From positions 62,001 to 126,000 of the forward strand of contig JBBSAJ010000001.1 of assembly GCA_038252405.1 (NCBI GenBank): a DNA stretch of 64,000 nucleotides, written 5' to 3'. Shown here one piece after another: positions 51,390-60,233 of the stretch; the first letter of the stretch is position 1; every line of letters starts with the position of its first letter. The translations under genes and the position numbers were made by a program. The DNA comes from DATCDE01 sp038252405. GTDB lineage: Bacteria > Actinomycetota > Actinomycetes > Prado026. Under the pieces are notes generated by a model. It saw nothing but the letters and a program-made list of their open reading frames with translations, was not told the origin of the DNA and ran no database searches.

Positions 51390-51395
51390 TAGGTT
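51390..51395 (+). promoter_or_regulatory. -10 box of a leaderless promoter (alpha/beta hydrolase)
   Basis: TAGGTT ends 6 nt before the GTG at 51402. Confidence 0.6.
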
Positions 51396-51401
51396 CGGCC
51401 T

Positions 51402-52145
51402 GTGACTGTGACTCTGGTCCTGCTGCCCGCCTTCCCGCTGTGGTCGGCCATGTACGACGACGTCCGGCCGATGCTCGGCCACGGCCACGCCCTGGTGACT
51501 CCCGACCTGCGCGGCTTCGGTGGTGCTCCCCTCGGTGTTGCCGAGCCGTCGCTGGATGTCTACGCCGACGACGTCGTCCGGCTGCTCGACGACCGGGGCG
51601 TGGACCGGGCGGTGGTCGGCGGGACGTCGATGGGCGGCTACGTGACGCTGGCCGTGCTGCGCAGGCACCCGGACCGGGTGGCCGGCGTGGTGCTCGTCGA
51701 CACCGCGGCCGCCGCTGACGCCGAGCCGGCGCGGCAGAACCGGGAGCGGATCGCCCGGACCGTGCTCGAGGACGGCTCGGTGGAGGTGGTCCTCTCCGAC
51801 GTGTTGCCCCGGCTGCTCGGCGACACCACCGAGCAGTCTCGTCCGGACGTGGTCGAGCGGGTCCGTGGCTGGGTCGCGGCGGCCGCTCCCGAGTCCGTGG
51901 CCTTCGGGCAGCGGGCGATGGCGGCCCGCCCGGACTCGTTCGAGACGCTGCGCGCCGCCGATGTCCCCGGGCTGGTCATCGTGGGAGACGAGGACCGGAT
52001 CACCAGCGTGGACGCCGCCCAGGCCATGGCCGAGGCGCTGCCGGGCGGGCAGCTCGCGGTGCTGCCGGGGTCCGGCCACCTCAGCCCGGTGGAGACCCCC
52101 GAGGCGTTCGCCTTCGCCGTCTCGGGGTGGCTGTCCGGGCTGTGA
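51402..52145 (+). CDS. Alpha/beta-fold hydrolase
   Basis: 247 residues. The nucleophile elbow is GGTSMGGY with S76, the acid is in VGDEDRI, and the His is in GSGHLSPVE. The conserved LVTPDLRGFG places it with esterase/haloperoxidase-type enzymes. Leaderless GTG start. It ends 21 bp from the convergent ccr stop. Substrate unknown. Confidence 0.88.
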   Translation: MTVTLVLLPAFPLWSAMYDDVRPMLGHGHALVTPDLRGFGGAPLGVAEPSLDVYADDVVRLLDDRGVDRAVVGGTSMGGYVTLAVLRRHPDRVAGVVLVDTAAAADAEPARQNRERIARTVLEDGSVEVVLSDVLPRLLGDTTEQSRPDVVERVRGWVAAAAPESVAFGQRAMAARPDSFETLRAADVPGLVIVGDEDRITSVDAAQAMAEALPGGQLAVLPGSGHLSPVETPEAFAFAVSGWLSGL

Positions 52146-52166
52146 ACCGGCGTCCGGTGGGTCCGG

Positions 52167-53501
52167 TCAGGTGCCCCGGAACCGGTTGATCTGCGGTAGG
52201 TGCCGCTCGCGCAGCTCCTCGTCGCGGACGCCGAGCCCCTCCTCCGGCGCCAGGCAGAGCACGCCGATCTTGCCCTGGTGCAGGTTGCGGTGGACCTCGT
52301 ACGCGGCCTGCCCGGTCTCGGCGAGCGGGAACGCCTTCGACAGCGTCGGGTGGATCTTGCCCCGCTGGATCAGCCGGTTCGCCTCCCAGGCCTCGCGATA
52401 GTTCGCGAAGTGCGAGCCGACGATGCGCTTGAGGTTCATCCACAGGTAGCGGTTGTCGTACTCGTGCAGGTAGCCCGAGGTCGAGGCGCAGGTGACGATC
52501 GTGCCGCCCTTGCGCGCGACGTAGACCGAGGCGCCGAAGGTCTCCCGGCCGGGGTGCTCGAAGACGATGTCGACGTCGTCCCCCCCGGTGAGCTCACGGA
52601 TCTTCTTGCCGAGGCGTTGCCACTCCTTTGGGTCCTGGGTGTGCTCGTCCTTCCAGAACTTGTAGTCCTCGGCGCTGCGGTCGATGATCAGCTCGGCGCC
52701 CATGGCCCGGCACAGGTCGGCCTTCTCCGGGCTGGAGACCATGCACACCGGGGTCGCCCCGCCGTTGAGCGCCATCTGGGTCGCGTACGAGCCGAGGCCG
52801 CCGGAGGCCCCCCAGACCAGCACGATGTCGCCCTGCTTCATGCCGGCCCCGTTTCGGGAGACCAGCTGCCGGTAGGCCGTGGAGTTGACCAGCCCGGGTG
52901 CCGCGGCCTCCTCCCAGGTGAGGTGCGCGGGCTTGTGCAGCAGCTGGTTGGCCTTGACCAGGGCGATCTGGGCCAGACCGCCGAAGTTCGTCTCGAAGCC
53001 CCAGATCCGCTGCTCGGGGTCGAGCATCGTGTCGTTGTGGCCGAACGGGCTCTCCAGCTCGACGGACAGGCAGTGCGCCACGACCTCGTCACCCGGGTGC
53101 CACACGTGGACGCCGGGGCCGGTCCGCAGCACCACGCCCGACAGGTCCGAGCCGATGACGTGGTAGGGCAGGTCGTGCCGCTTGGCCAGCGGGGAGACCC
53201 GGCCGTACCGCTCGAGGAAGCCGAAGGTGGACACCGGCTCGAAGATCGAGGTCCACACGGTGTTGTAGTTGATCGAGCTGGCCATCACCGCCACCAGAGC
53301 CTCGCCGGGGCCGAGCTCGGGGGTAGGCACCTGGTCGAGGTGGAGGGACCGCCGTGGGTCCTTCTCCTTCGTGGGCAGCCCCTCGAACATGCCGGCCTCG
53401 TCCTTGTGGACGGTCACCGCGGTGTAGGACTCGGGGACCGGCAGCGTGGCGAAGGTCTCCGCCGGCTGGCCCGCGAGGATCGCTTCCAGGATCTGCTGCA
53501 T
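52167..53501 (-). CDS. ccr: Crotonyl-CoA carboxylase/reductase
   Basis: Reductive carboxylation of crotonyl-CoA to ethylmalonyl-CoA with NADPH and CO2, the key enzyme of the ethylmalonyl-CoA pathway; 444 residues. Residues reported for CO2 binding in the Kitasatospora setae enzyme (N81, F170, E171, H365) align here as N80 (SINYNTVW), F169-E170 (GFETNFGG) and H364 (VGSHFANYREAW). NADPH-binding GASGGLGSYATQ is present. ATG 53501 has ggagg 5 nt upstream; the GTG at 53513 is an alternative. Downstream of the epimerase gene and preceded by its own promoter-like sequence. Confidence 0.95.
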   Translation of the reverse strand: MQQILEAILAGQPAETFATLPVPESYTAVTVHKDEAGMFEGLPTKEKDPRRSLHLDQVPTPELGPGEALVAVMASSINYNTVWTSIFEPVSTFGFLERYGRVSPLAKRHDLPYHVIGSDLSGVVLRTGPGVHVWHPGDEVVAHCLSVELESPFGHNDTMLDPEQRIWGFETNFGGLAQIALVKANQLLHKPAHLTWEEAAAPGLVNSTAYRQLVSRNGAGMKQGDIVLVWGASGGLGSYATQMALNGGATPVCMVSSPEKADLCRAMGAELIIDRSAEDYKFWKDEHTQDPKEWQRLGKKIRELTGGDDVDIVFEHPGRETFGASVYVARKGGTIVTCASTSGYLHEYDNRYLWMNLKRIVGSHFANYREAWEANRLIQRGKIHPTLSKAFPLAETGQAAYEVHRNLHQGKIGVLCLAPEEGLGVRDEELRERHLPQINRFRGT

Positions 53502-53559
53502 CTCGGCCTCCACTCCAGGTTCAGCCGCCGTCCAGCCGCTGCACGCGTCGTCCCCTCCG

Positions 53560-53588
53560 ACCCTAGCGAGGCCGGTGCTGGCGGTCAG
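53560..53588 (-). promoter_or_regulatory. Candidate ccr promoter overlapping the end of mce
   Basis: On the minus strand CTGACC (53588-53583) and TAGGGT (53565-53560) are separated by 17 bp, close to housekeeping promoter spacing. This would let ccr be transcribed apart from the epimerase gene with a leader of about 50 nt. Confidence 0.45.
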
Positions 53589-54010
53589 CCGCGGGCTGGC
53601 TCGACGAGCTCGACGAGGACGCCGCCGGCATCCTTGGGGTGGATGAAGTTGACCTTGGAGCCGGCGGTGCCGCGGCGGGGCTGGTCATAGAGCAGCCGCA
53701 GGCCCTCCGCGCGCAGGTGGGCGGACACCACCTCGATGTCCTCGACGGTGTAGGCCATCTGCTGGATCCCGGGCCCGCTGCGGTCCAGGAACTTGCCGAT
53801 CGTGGAGTCCGGGGACAGCGGCGCGAGCAGCTGGATCGAGGAGCCGGAGTCGCCGACCGCCATCATCGCCTCGCGGACGCCCTGCTCCTCGTTGGTCTCC
53901 ACGTGCGTGCAGTGCATGCCGTAGACCCGCTCGTAGAAGGCGATCGCCTCGTCGAGGTCGGCGACGGCGACCCCCACGTGGTCGATCCGGGTGAACAGCT
54001 GCTCGGTCAT
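53585..54010 (-). CDS. mce: Methylmalonyl-CoA/ethylmalonyl-CoA epimerase
   Basis: Glyoxalase-fold metalloenzyme inverting the acyl-CoA side-chain centre, 141 residues, feeding the R or S isomer to the mutases. H11 (IDHVG), Q60 (SIQLLAP) and E134 (VLVELVEP) match known metal ligands. The segment usually GxGxHHIA is GPGIQQMAY here, so the second His ligand is replaced by Gln (Q83/Q84). Start ATG 54010 has a strong gggaggag site. Divergent from thiolase, upstream of ccr. Confidence 0.92.
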   Translation of the reverse strand: MTEQLFTRIDHVGVAVADLDEAIAFYERVYGMHCTHVETNEEQGVREAMMAVGDSGSSIQLLAPLSPDSTIGKFLDRSGPGIQQMAYTVEDIEVVSAHLRAEGLRLLYDQPRRGTAGSKVNFIHPKDAGGVLVELVEPARG

Positions 54011-54093
54011 GGCCGACTCCTCCCGCCCGCACTCGGTGCCCTGCTCGGTATCGTGGCATCGACCGCATGTGCAGCGTCAGGAGGGTGCCTTCC

Positions 54094-55281
54094 ATGGCCG
54101 GATCCGTCATCGTCGCAGGAGCCCGCACGCCGATGGGTCGGCTGCTCGGCTCGCTCAAGGACTTCTCCGCCACCGACCTCGGCGGCGTGGCCATCAAGGG
54201 GGCGCTGGCCAAGGCCGGGGTGGCGCCCGACCAGGTGGACTACGTGATCATGGGACAGGTGCTGCAGGCGGGTGCCGGGCAGATCACCGCCCGCCAGGCC
54301 GCGGTCAAGGCCGGGATCCCGATGACCGTCCCCGCGCTGACCATCAACAAGGTGTGCCTGTCCGGCCTGGACGCGATCGCCCTGGCCGACCAGCTGATCC
54401 GCGCCGGCGAGTTCGAGATCGTGGTGGCCGGTGGCATGGAGTCGATGACCAACGCGCCGCACCTGCTGCCGAAGTCCCGCGAGGGGTTCAAGTACGGCGA
54501 CACCTCGCTGGTGGACTCGATGGCGTACGACGGGCTGTTCTGCGCCTTCGACCAGGTGGCCATGGGCGTGTCCACCGAGCGCTACAACGAGCGCTACGGA
54601 CTCACCCGCGAGGACCAGGACGCGTTCTCGGCCCGGTCGCACCAACGGGCCGCAGAGGCCTGGAAGAACGGCCTGTACGACGACGAGGTGGTCCCGGTCG
54701 AGATCCCGCAGCGCAAGGGCGAGCCGCTGCAGTTCACCGAGGACGAGGGGATCCGGGCCGACACGACGACGGAGAGCCTGTCCCGGCTGCGGCCCGCGTT
54801 CGCCAAGGACGGCACCATCACGGCCGGCTCGGCGTCGCAGATCTCCGACGGCGCCGCCGCCGTCGTGGTCATGAGCAAGGCCAAGGCCGAGGAGCTCGGG
54901 TTGACCTGGCTGGCCGAGATCGGTGCGCACGGTGTGGTGGCCGGCCCGGATGCCTCTCTGCAGGAGCAGCCGGCCAACGCCATCAAGGCCGCGCTGGCCA
55001 AGGAGGGCATCGGCGTCGCCGACCTCGACGTCGTCGAGATCAACGAGGCCTTCGCCGCGGTCGGCCTGGTCTCCCAGCGAGTCCTCGGGCTGGACGAGGA
55101 GAAGGTCAACGTCAACGGCGGCGCGATCGCTGTGGGGCACCCGATCGGGATGTCCGGCGCCCGGCTGGTGCTGCACCTGGCGCACGAGCTGAAGCGGCGC
55201 GGGGGCGGCACCGGTGCGGCCGCGCTGTGCGGCGGCGGCGGCCAGGGCGACGCCCTGGTGATCCGCGTGCCGAAGGCCTGA
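54094..55281 (+). CDS. Acetyl-CoA acetyltransferase (thiolase)
   Basis: Condenses two acetyl-CoA to acetoacetyl-CoA, 395 residues. The acylated Cys is C88 in NKVCLSG, the His is in GGAIAVGHPIG, and the second Cys is in ALCGGGGQGDA, so all catalytic residues are present. ATG 54094 has caggaggg upstream; an upstream ATG at 54067 is possible. First committed step toward the ethylmalonyl-CoA pathway or polyhydroxybutyrate. meaB follows 8 bp later. Confidence 0.92.
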   Translation: MAGSVIVAGARTPMGRLLGSLKDFSATDLGGVAIKGALAKAGVAPDQVDYVIMGQVLQAGAGQITARQAAVKAGIPMTVPALTINKVCLSGLDAIALADQLIRAGEFEIVVAGGMESMTNAPHLLPKSREGFKYGDTSLVDSMAYDGLFCAFDQVAMGVSTERYNERYGLTREDQDAFSARSHQRAAEAWKNGLYDDEVVPVEIPQRKGEPLQFTEDEGIRADTTTESLSRLRPAFAKDGTITAGSASQISDGAAAVVVMSKAKAEELGLTWLAEIGAHGVVAGPDASLQEQPANAIKAALAKEGIGVADLDVVEINEAFAAVGLVSQRVLGLDEEKVNVNGGAIAVGHPIGMSGARLVLHLAHELKRRGGGTGAAALCGGGGQGDALVIRVPKA

Positions 55282-55289
55282 CCCGGCCG

Positions 55290-56261
55290 GTGGCCCGCGC
55301 CGTCGACGTCCCGGACCTGGTCGAACGGGCCCGTGCAGCCGACGCACGGGCCGTCGCCCGGCTGATCTCGCTGGTCGAGGACGCCTCGCCGCACCTGCGT
55401 GAGGTGATGGCGCTGCTTGCGCCGCACACCGGGCAGGCGCACGTCATCGGGCTGACCGGCTCACCCGGCGTGGGCAAGTCGACGTCCACGTCCGCCCTCG
55501 TGGGCGCGTTCCGGGCCCGCGGCCTGCGGGTCGGCGTGCTCGCCGTCGACCCGTCCTCGCCGTTCTCCGGCGGGGCCCTGCTCGGCGACCGGGTGCGGAT
55601 GCAGGAGCACGCCACCGACCCGGAGGTCTTCATCCGCTCGATGGCCTCCCGCGGGCACCTGGGCGGACTGGCCTGGACGACGCCGCAGGCGCTGCGGGTG
55701 CTCGACTCCGCCGGCTGCGACGTCATCCTGGTCGAGACGGTCGGGGTGGGGCAGTCCGAGGTCGAGGTGGCCGGCCTGGCCGACACCACCGTGGTGCTGC
55801 TGGCACCCGGCATGGGCGACGGCATCCAGGCGGCGAAGGCCGGCATCCTGGAGATCGGCGACGTCTACGTGGTGAACAAGGCCGATCGCGACGGCGCGGA
55901 CAACACGGTGCGCGAGCTGCGCTCGATGCTCAGCCTTGGGGGGAAGCAGCCGGCCGACGCCTGGAAGCCGCCGATCGTGAGGACCGTCGCCTCCCGCGGC
56001 GAGGGGCTGGCCGAGCTCCTGGACGCCCTCGACGGGCACCTGGAGTGGTTGCGCACCTCGGGGCACCTGCACGGCCGCCGGCTGCGCCGGGCCGCCGAGG
56101 AGATCGAGGCCATCGCCGTCGCCGACCTGAGACAGCGGATGGGCAGCCTCAGCGACGGCCAGCACCTGCAGGAGCTGGCCGCCCAGGTGGTGGCCGGGGC
56201 GCTGGACGCCTTCTCGGCGGCCGACACGCTCGTGGCCGGGCTGGTCGACCGGCCGACCTGA
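55290..56261 (+). CDS. meaB: Methylmalonyl-CoA mutase-associated GTPase MeaB
   Basis: G-protein chaperone (SIMIBI class) that loads and protects adenosylcobalamin in acyl-CoA mutases; 323 residues. P-loop GSPGVGKS at 57-64, metal-binding DPSSPFSGGALLGDR, switch region ETVGVGQSEVEV and base-recognition NKAD are present. GTG at 55290 lies 8 bp after the thiolase stop. Logical partners in this window are Ecm and the IcmA-like subunit. Confidence 0.93.
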   Translation: MARAVDVPDLVERARAADARAVARLISLVEDASPHLREVMALLAPHTGQAHVIGLTGSPGVGKSTSTSALVGAFRARGLRVGVLAVDPSSPFSGGALLGDRVRMQEHATDPEVFIRSMASRGHLGGLAWTTPQALRVLDSAGCDVILVETVGVGQSEVEVAGLADTTVVLLAPGMGDGIQAAKAGILEIGDVYVVNKADRDGADNTVRELRSMLSLGGKQPADAWKPPIVRTVASRGEGLAELLDALDGHLEWLRTSGHLHGRRLRRAAEEIEAIAVADLRQRMGSLSDGQHLQELAAQVVAGALDAFSAADTLVAGLVDRPT

Positions 56262-56316
56262 CCCCTGTGCCAGGATCGCCCCCGCCCAGGCAACCAGCTC
56301 GGAGGAGGACCGGCCC

Positions 56317-59300
56317 GTGCACGCGGTGGCCCTGATCCTCCGCGGGATCCGCTGGCGGGCCTGGGCCTCGCTCGCCGTCCTCTTCGTCGCCGTCGTCGCC
56401 ACCGCGGCCGCCGTCGCGGCTCCGATGTACGCCCACAGTGCCGAGGAGTCGCTCATCCGGGACCGCCTCGGCGCGCTGAGCCCGGTGACGACGGGCTACC
56501 TGGTCCGCGGCCAGGTGTCGGGTCAGACCCAGTTCACCCCGACCGAGGTGATGCAGGCGGCCCAGACCGCGGCCCTCGACCCCCGGCTCGGCCCCTGGTA
56601 CGGCCGGCCTAGCCTCGGGGTCGGCGTGACCGACGGCCAGGTCATGTCGGGCGGTCACCTGCTCGGGGTCGCGGCGGTGGGCTGGCACGACGGCATGTGC
56701 GCGGGCGGCATCGTCGTCCTGCGAGGTCAGTGTCCGAGGAGCGGCCAGGAGGCCATGGTCTCGGCCGGGCTGGCTGAGAGCGCCCACCTCGAGGTCGGCT
56801 CCCGGCTCGACCTGGGCATCTACCGCCCGGACGGCAACCTGGTGCGGGTCGTGGGGGTGTACGACGCCACGACGGCGAAACCGTCGGTGTGGGGTCCGTC
56901 GACCCCCGCTCAGGCGGCCCCCGGTGTCCGCGAGGGGGAGCCCGACCGGCTGGACGAGATCCTGGTGCCGCAGGACGAGATCCTCGGCTCGCATGGACAG
57001 GTCCAGGTGGCGGCGCTGCGGCCGCTGCTCGCCGACCGGCTCACCGTGGATGCGCTGCCCGGTGTCGTCGGTTCGGTCGACGAGGCAGCCGCGACGACCG
57101 ACCCGCAGGGGGCGGTCGCCCTGTCGCGCGTGAGCACCCTCGCGGACGCCGTGGACCGGCTGGCGCCGGACCGCTCCCAGGTCCGGACGGCGGCGTTCGC
57201 GGTGACCGCCCAGCTCGTGCTGCTGGCTTGGGCGGTGCTGTTCCTCATCGTCTCAGCCACCGCGGACGAGCGCTCGGGAGAGGTCGCGCTGGCCAAGCTG
57301 CGCGGCATGCGCGCCTCGGCCACCATGATCTTCGGGCTCGGTGAGTCCGTGCTGCTCCTGCTGGCAGCCATCCCGCTGGGGCTGGCCGTGGGCTGGCTGG
57401 CCGCCGCGGCCCTGGTCTCCGCCTACCTGCTGCCAGGCGTCGCCGTGACGATGACCCCGGGCGTGTGGCTGGCCCTCGGCGTGTCCTTCCTCGGCGGGCT
57501 GTCCGCCGCTGCTCTGGCCGCCCGCGGCATCCTGCGGGCCCCGGTGCTCGAGGAGCTGCGCCGGACCAGTGGCCGGCGGGCCCGGCTGGCCCGCTCCGTG
57601 GCGGTGGACTCCGCAGCGGTCGCGCTCGCGGCGGCGGGGCTCTACGAGCTGCGCCAGGGCAGCTCCGACTTCGTCGCAGTCCTCGCCCCCGGGCTGCTCG
57701 CGCTGGCGCTGGGGCTGCTGTCGGTGCGGGTGGTGCCGTCCGTCGCGCGCGCGGCCGAGCGCCGCACCCGGGCGTCGTCCGGCATCCCCTCGTTCCTGAC
57801 GGCGCGCAACATCGCCCGGCGTCCCAAGAGCCTGCAGCTGGTCGTGCTGGTCGCCGTCGCCGTCGGGCTCGCGGTGTTCGCGGTGGACGGCTGGGTGCTG
57901 GCGGCTGACCACCGCAGTGCGCGTGCCGACGCGCAGGTCGGGGCCAGCACCGTGCTCACGGTCTCCGCCTCGTCGCCCGACGCACTGCGCGCCGCGGTGG
58001 ACTCGGTCGACCCGGACGGCCGCTGGGCGATGACCGCGCTGCGCACCGCCGACCCGGGCGGCGGCCTGCTGGCCGTCGACACGGCGCGGCTGGCCGCGGT
58101 CACGGCCTGGGACCCGGCCTGGGCCGGGTCCAGCTTCGAGCACCTGGCCGGGGCCCTGCGGCCCCCGTCGGGCGCATCGGTCCCGGTGACCGGCCGGCTG
58201 GCCGTGACGGCGGACCGGTCCGGCCGGCCGGCCCCCCTCGACCTGGTCGTCCGGGTCCGGGACGCCGGGGGCCGCCCCTACGACGTGCCGCTCGGCGGTC
58301 TGGTCGCTGGACGCCAGCGGCTGGCCGTCGAGCTGCCGCCCTGCGCGGACGGCTGCACGATCGTCTCGTTCAACTTCGTGCACCCGGTGGGGCGAAACGG
58401 CCAGCCGGTCGACGGCTCGGTCGTGCTGTCGGGGGCGGCGGACGCTCACGGCCCGGTGGACCTGGCCGCCCAGGGCCTCGAGTGGCGCAGCGGCGTGTGG
58501 GACAGCACCGGGACGCTCCCCGCCGCGGGCACCAGGGTGGCGACCAGCGGTGCCGGCCTCAGCGTGGCCCTGACGCTGTCCGCCACGCAGGACGCCGCTG
58601 CGGCGGTGGCCGACCATCCGGAGGTGCTCCCGGTCGTGCTCGGCGACCAGACGCACCAGCTCACCGCCGGTGGCTCGCCCGGCGTCCTGCTCGGTGTCGG
58701 GGTCAGCGGGGACACCGACCGCTGGAGCCCGGTGGCGCAGGGGCTGCTCCCGCGGCTGGGTCGCGAGGGGGCCATGGCCGACCTCGGGTACGCCCTCGCC
58801 GAGCGGGGTCCCACGATGACACCGGTCGAGGAGCAGGTCTGGCTCGGCGCGGCCGCACCGGCGGACGCCGTCCAGCGGCTGACCGGCGCGGGGCTGGCCG
58901 TCATCCACACCGAGTCACTGGCCGACCGGATCGCGGTCCTGAACCGGGACGGCACCGCGCTCGCGCTGCGGCTGTTCCTGGTGTCCGCGGCGACCGCGCT
59001 GGTGCTGGCCGCCGGGACGCTGCTGGCCAGCGCGTACGTGGCCGCCCGCCGCCGCTCCTACGAGCTGGCCGCTCTACGCGTCCTCGGGGCGTCCCGCGGC
59101 GTGCTGGTCCGGGCCGGGCGCAGGGAGCAGCTGGCGCTGGGCAGCGTCGGGACCCTGGTCGGGGCGCTCGCCGGCGCGGCCGCGGCCACGGTCGCGCTGC
59201 CCGTCCTCGACCAGCTCGGTGGATCCGGGGACGGCCCACCCGTGAGCTATGCGCCGGCCTGGGGTGCCCTGGCCGTGCTCCTCGTCGTCACGGTCGGTGT

Positions 59301-59382
59301 GCTCGCGGTGCTGGCCCACCTGGGGGCCAGCCGCGCCGTCCACCTGGCGGTGCCCGACCGGCTGCGGGAGGTGCAGGCGTGA
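56317..59382 (+). CDS. Large FtsX-domain ABC permease
   Basis: 1021 residues. It has an N-terminal helix (about 13-35), a first extracytoplasmic domain, an FtsX unit (about 290-420), further helices near 430-540, a second large extracytoplasmic domain (about 545-840) and a final FtsX unit (about 880-1000). This ten-helix double arrangement is common in actinobacteria and differs from MacB. The likely role is export or lipoprotein/peptide handling at the membrane. GTG start with gaggagga upstream. Its stop overlaps the first ATPase gene. Confidence 0.85.
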   Translation: MHAVALILRGIRWRAWASLAVLFVAVVATAAAVAAPMYAHSAEESLIRDRLGALSPVTTGYLVRGQVSGQTQFTPTEVMQAAQTAALDPRLGPWYGRPSLGVGVTDGQVMSGGHLLGVAAVGWHDGMCAGGIVVLRGQCPRSGQEAMVSAGLAESAHLEVGSRLDLGIYRPDGNLVRVVGVYDATTAKPSVWGPSTPAQAAPGVREGEPDRLDEILVPQDEILGSHGQVQVAALRPLLADRLTVDALPGVVGSVDEAAATTDPQGAVALSRVSTLADAVDRLAPDRSQVRTAAFAVTAQLVLLAWAVLFLIVSATADERSGEVALAKLRGMRASATMIFGLGESVLLLLAAIPLGLAVGWLAAAALVSAYLLPGVAVTMTPGVWLALGVSFLGGLSAAALAARGILRAPVLEELRRTSGRRARLARSVAVDSAAVALAAAGLYELRQGSSDFVAVLAPGLLALALGLLSVRVVPSVARAAERRTRASSGIPSFLTARNIARRPKSLQLVVLVAVAVGLAVFAVDGWVLAADHRSARADAQVGASTVLTVSASSPDALRAAVDSVDPDGRWAMTALRTADPGGGLLAVDTARLAAVTAWDPAWAGSSFEHLAGALRPPSGASVPVTGRLAVTADRSGRPAPLDLVVRVRDAGGRPYDVPLGGLVAGRQRLAVELPPCADGCTIVSFNFVHPVGRNGQPVDGSVVLSGAADAHGPVDLAAQGLEWRSGVWDSTGTLPAAGTRVATSGAGLSVALTLSATQDAAAAVADHPEVLPVVLGDQTHQLTAGGSPGVLLGVGVSGDTDRWSPVAQGLLPRLGREGAMADLGYALAERGPTMTPVEEQVWLGAAAPADAVQRLTGAGLAVIHTESLADRIAVLNRDGTALALRLFLVSAATALVLAAGTLLASAYVAARRRSYELAALRVLGASRGVLVRAGRREQLALGSVGTLVGALAGAAAATVALPVLDQLGGSGDGPPVSYAPAWGALAVLLVVTVGVLAVLAHLGASRAVHLAVPDRLREVQA

Positions 59383-60233
59383 CCGCCCCCGTGGCGGCCC
59401 CGCCGCGCGGGCTGTCCGTGCGCTGCGAGGAGCTGGTCCACATCTACCGCGCCGGCGGCACCGAGGTGGTGGCCGTGCGCGGGGTCGACCTGGACGTCGC
59501 GGCCGGCGAGCGGCTGGCCCTGCTCGGACCGTCCGGCTCCGGCAAGTCCACCCTGCTGGCGCTCATGGGCGGGCTGCTCCCGCCGTCCGCGGGACGGGTC
59601 TTCGTGGGTGAGGAGGAGATCAGCCGGCTGGGGCAGGCCGACCTGCTCCGGCTGCGCGCCGACCGGGTCGGCATCGTCGTGCAGGGTGCCGCGCGCAACC
59701 TGCTCGCCTACGCCTCCCCGCTGGACAACGTGCGGTTCGCCCAGCGCCCGTCCGGCCGCGCGGGCCGTCGGCAGTCCATGCCGCCGGCCGAGCTGCTGGA
59801 CACCCTCGGCCTGTCGTCGGTCGCCGCGCACGCGCTGACCGGGCTGTCCGGCGGGGAGCAGCAGCGGGTGGCCCTGGCGGTGGCGGTGGCCAACGGCCCG
59901 GGGCTGCTGCTCGCGGACGAGCCGACGTCCCAGCTGGACCACGAGGCGCGGGATGCCGTGCTGGACCTGCTCGAGCAGGTCAACGCCCACTTCGGGACGA
60001 CGGTGGTCGTGGTGACCCACGACCCGGACGTCGGCGCGCGGCTGGGCCGGACCGTCTCGATGCGGTTCGGCCGGGTCGGCCAGGAGGGCCGGCTCGGCGA
60101 GCAGTTCGCGGTGGTCGGCAAGGACGGCACGATCCACCTCCCCGACCATGTGCTGGCCGACTGGCCGCCGGGGACGCTGGTGCGGGTCGACCAGGACGGC
60201 GCTGACCTGCGGCTGCGTCGGAGGACCCCATGA
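59379..60233 (+). CDS. ABC transporter ATPase, first of two
   Basis: 284 residues. Walker A GPSGSGKST, signature LSGGEQQRVALAVAVA, Walker B LLLADEPTSQLD, H-loop VTHD. An extra 60-residue C-terminal tail (GRLGEQFAVVGKDGTIHLPDHVLADWPPGTLVRV) ends as a small beta domain not present in its neighbour. Overlaps the permease (GTGA) and the second ATPase (ATGA). Confidence 0.9.
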   Translation: MTAPVAAPPRGLSVRCEELVHIYRAGGTEVVAVRGVDLDVAAGERLALLGPSGSGKSTLLALMGGLLPPSAGRVFVGEEEISRLGQADLLRLRADRVGIVVQGAARNLLAYASPLDNVRFAQRPSGRAGRRQSMPPAELLDTLGLSSVAAHALTGLSGGEQQRVALAVAVANGPGLLLADEPTSQLDHEARDAVLDLLEQVNAHFGTTVVVVTHDPDVGARLGRTVSMRFGRVGQEGRLGEQFAVVGKDGTIHLPDHVLADWPPGTLVRVDQDGADLRLRRRTP

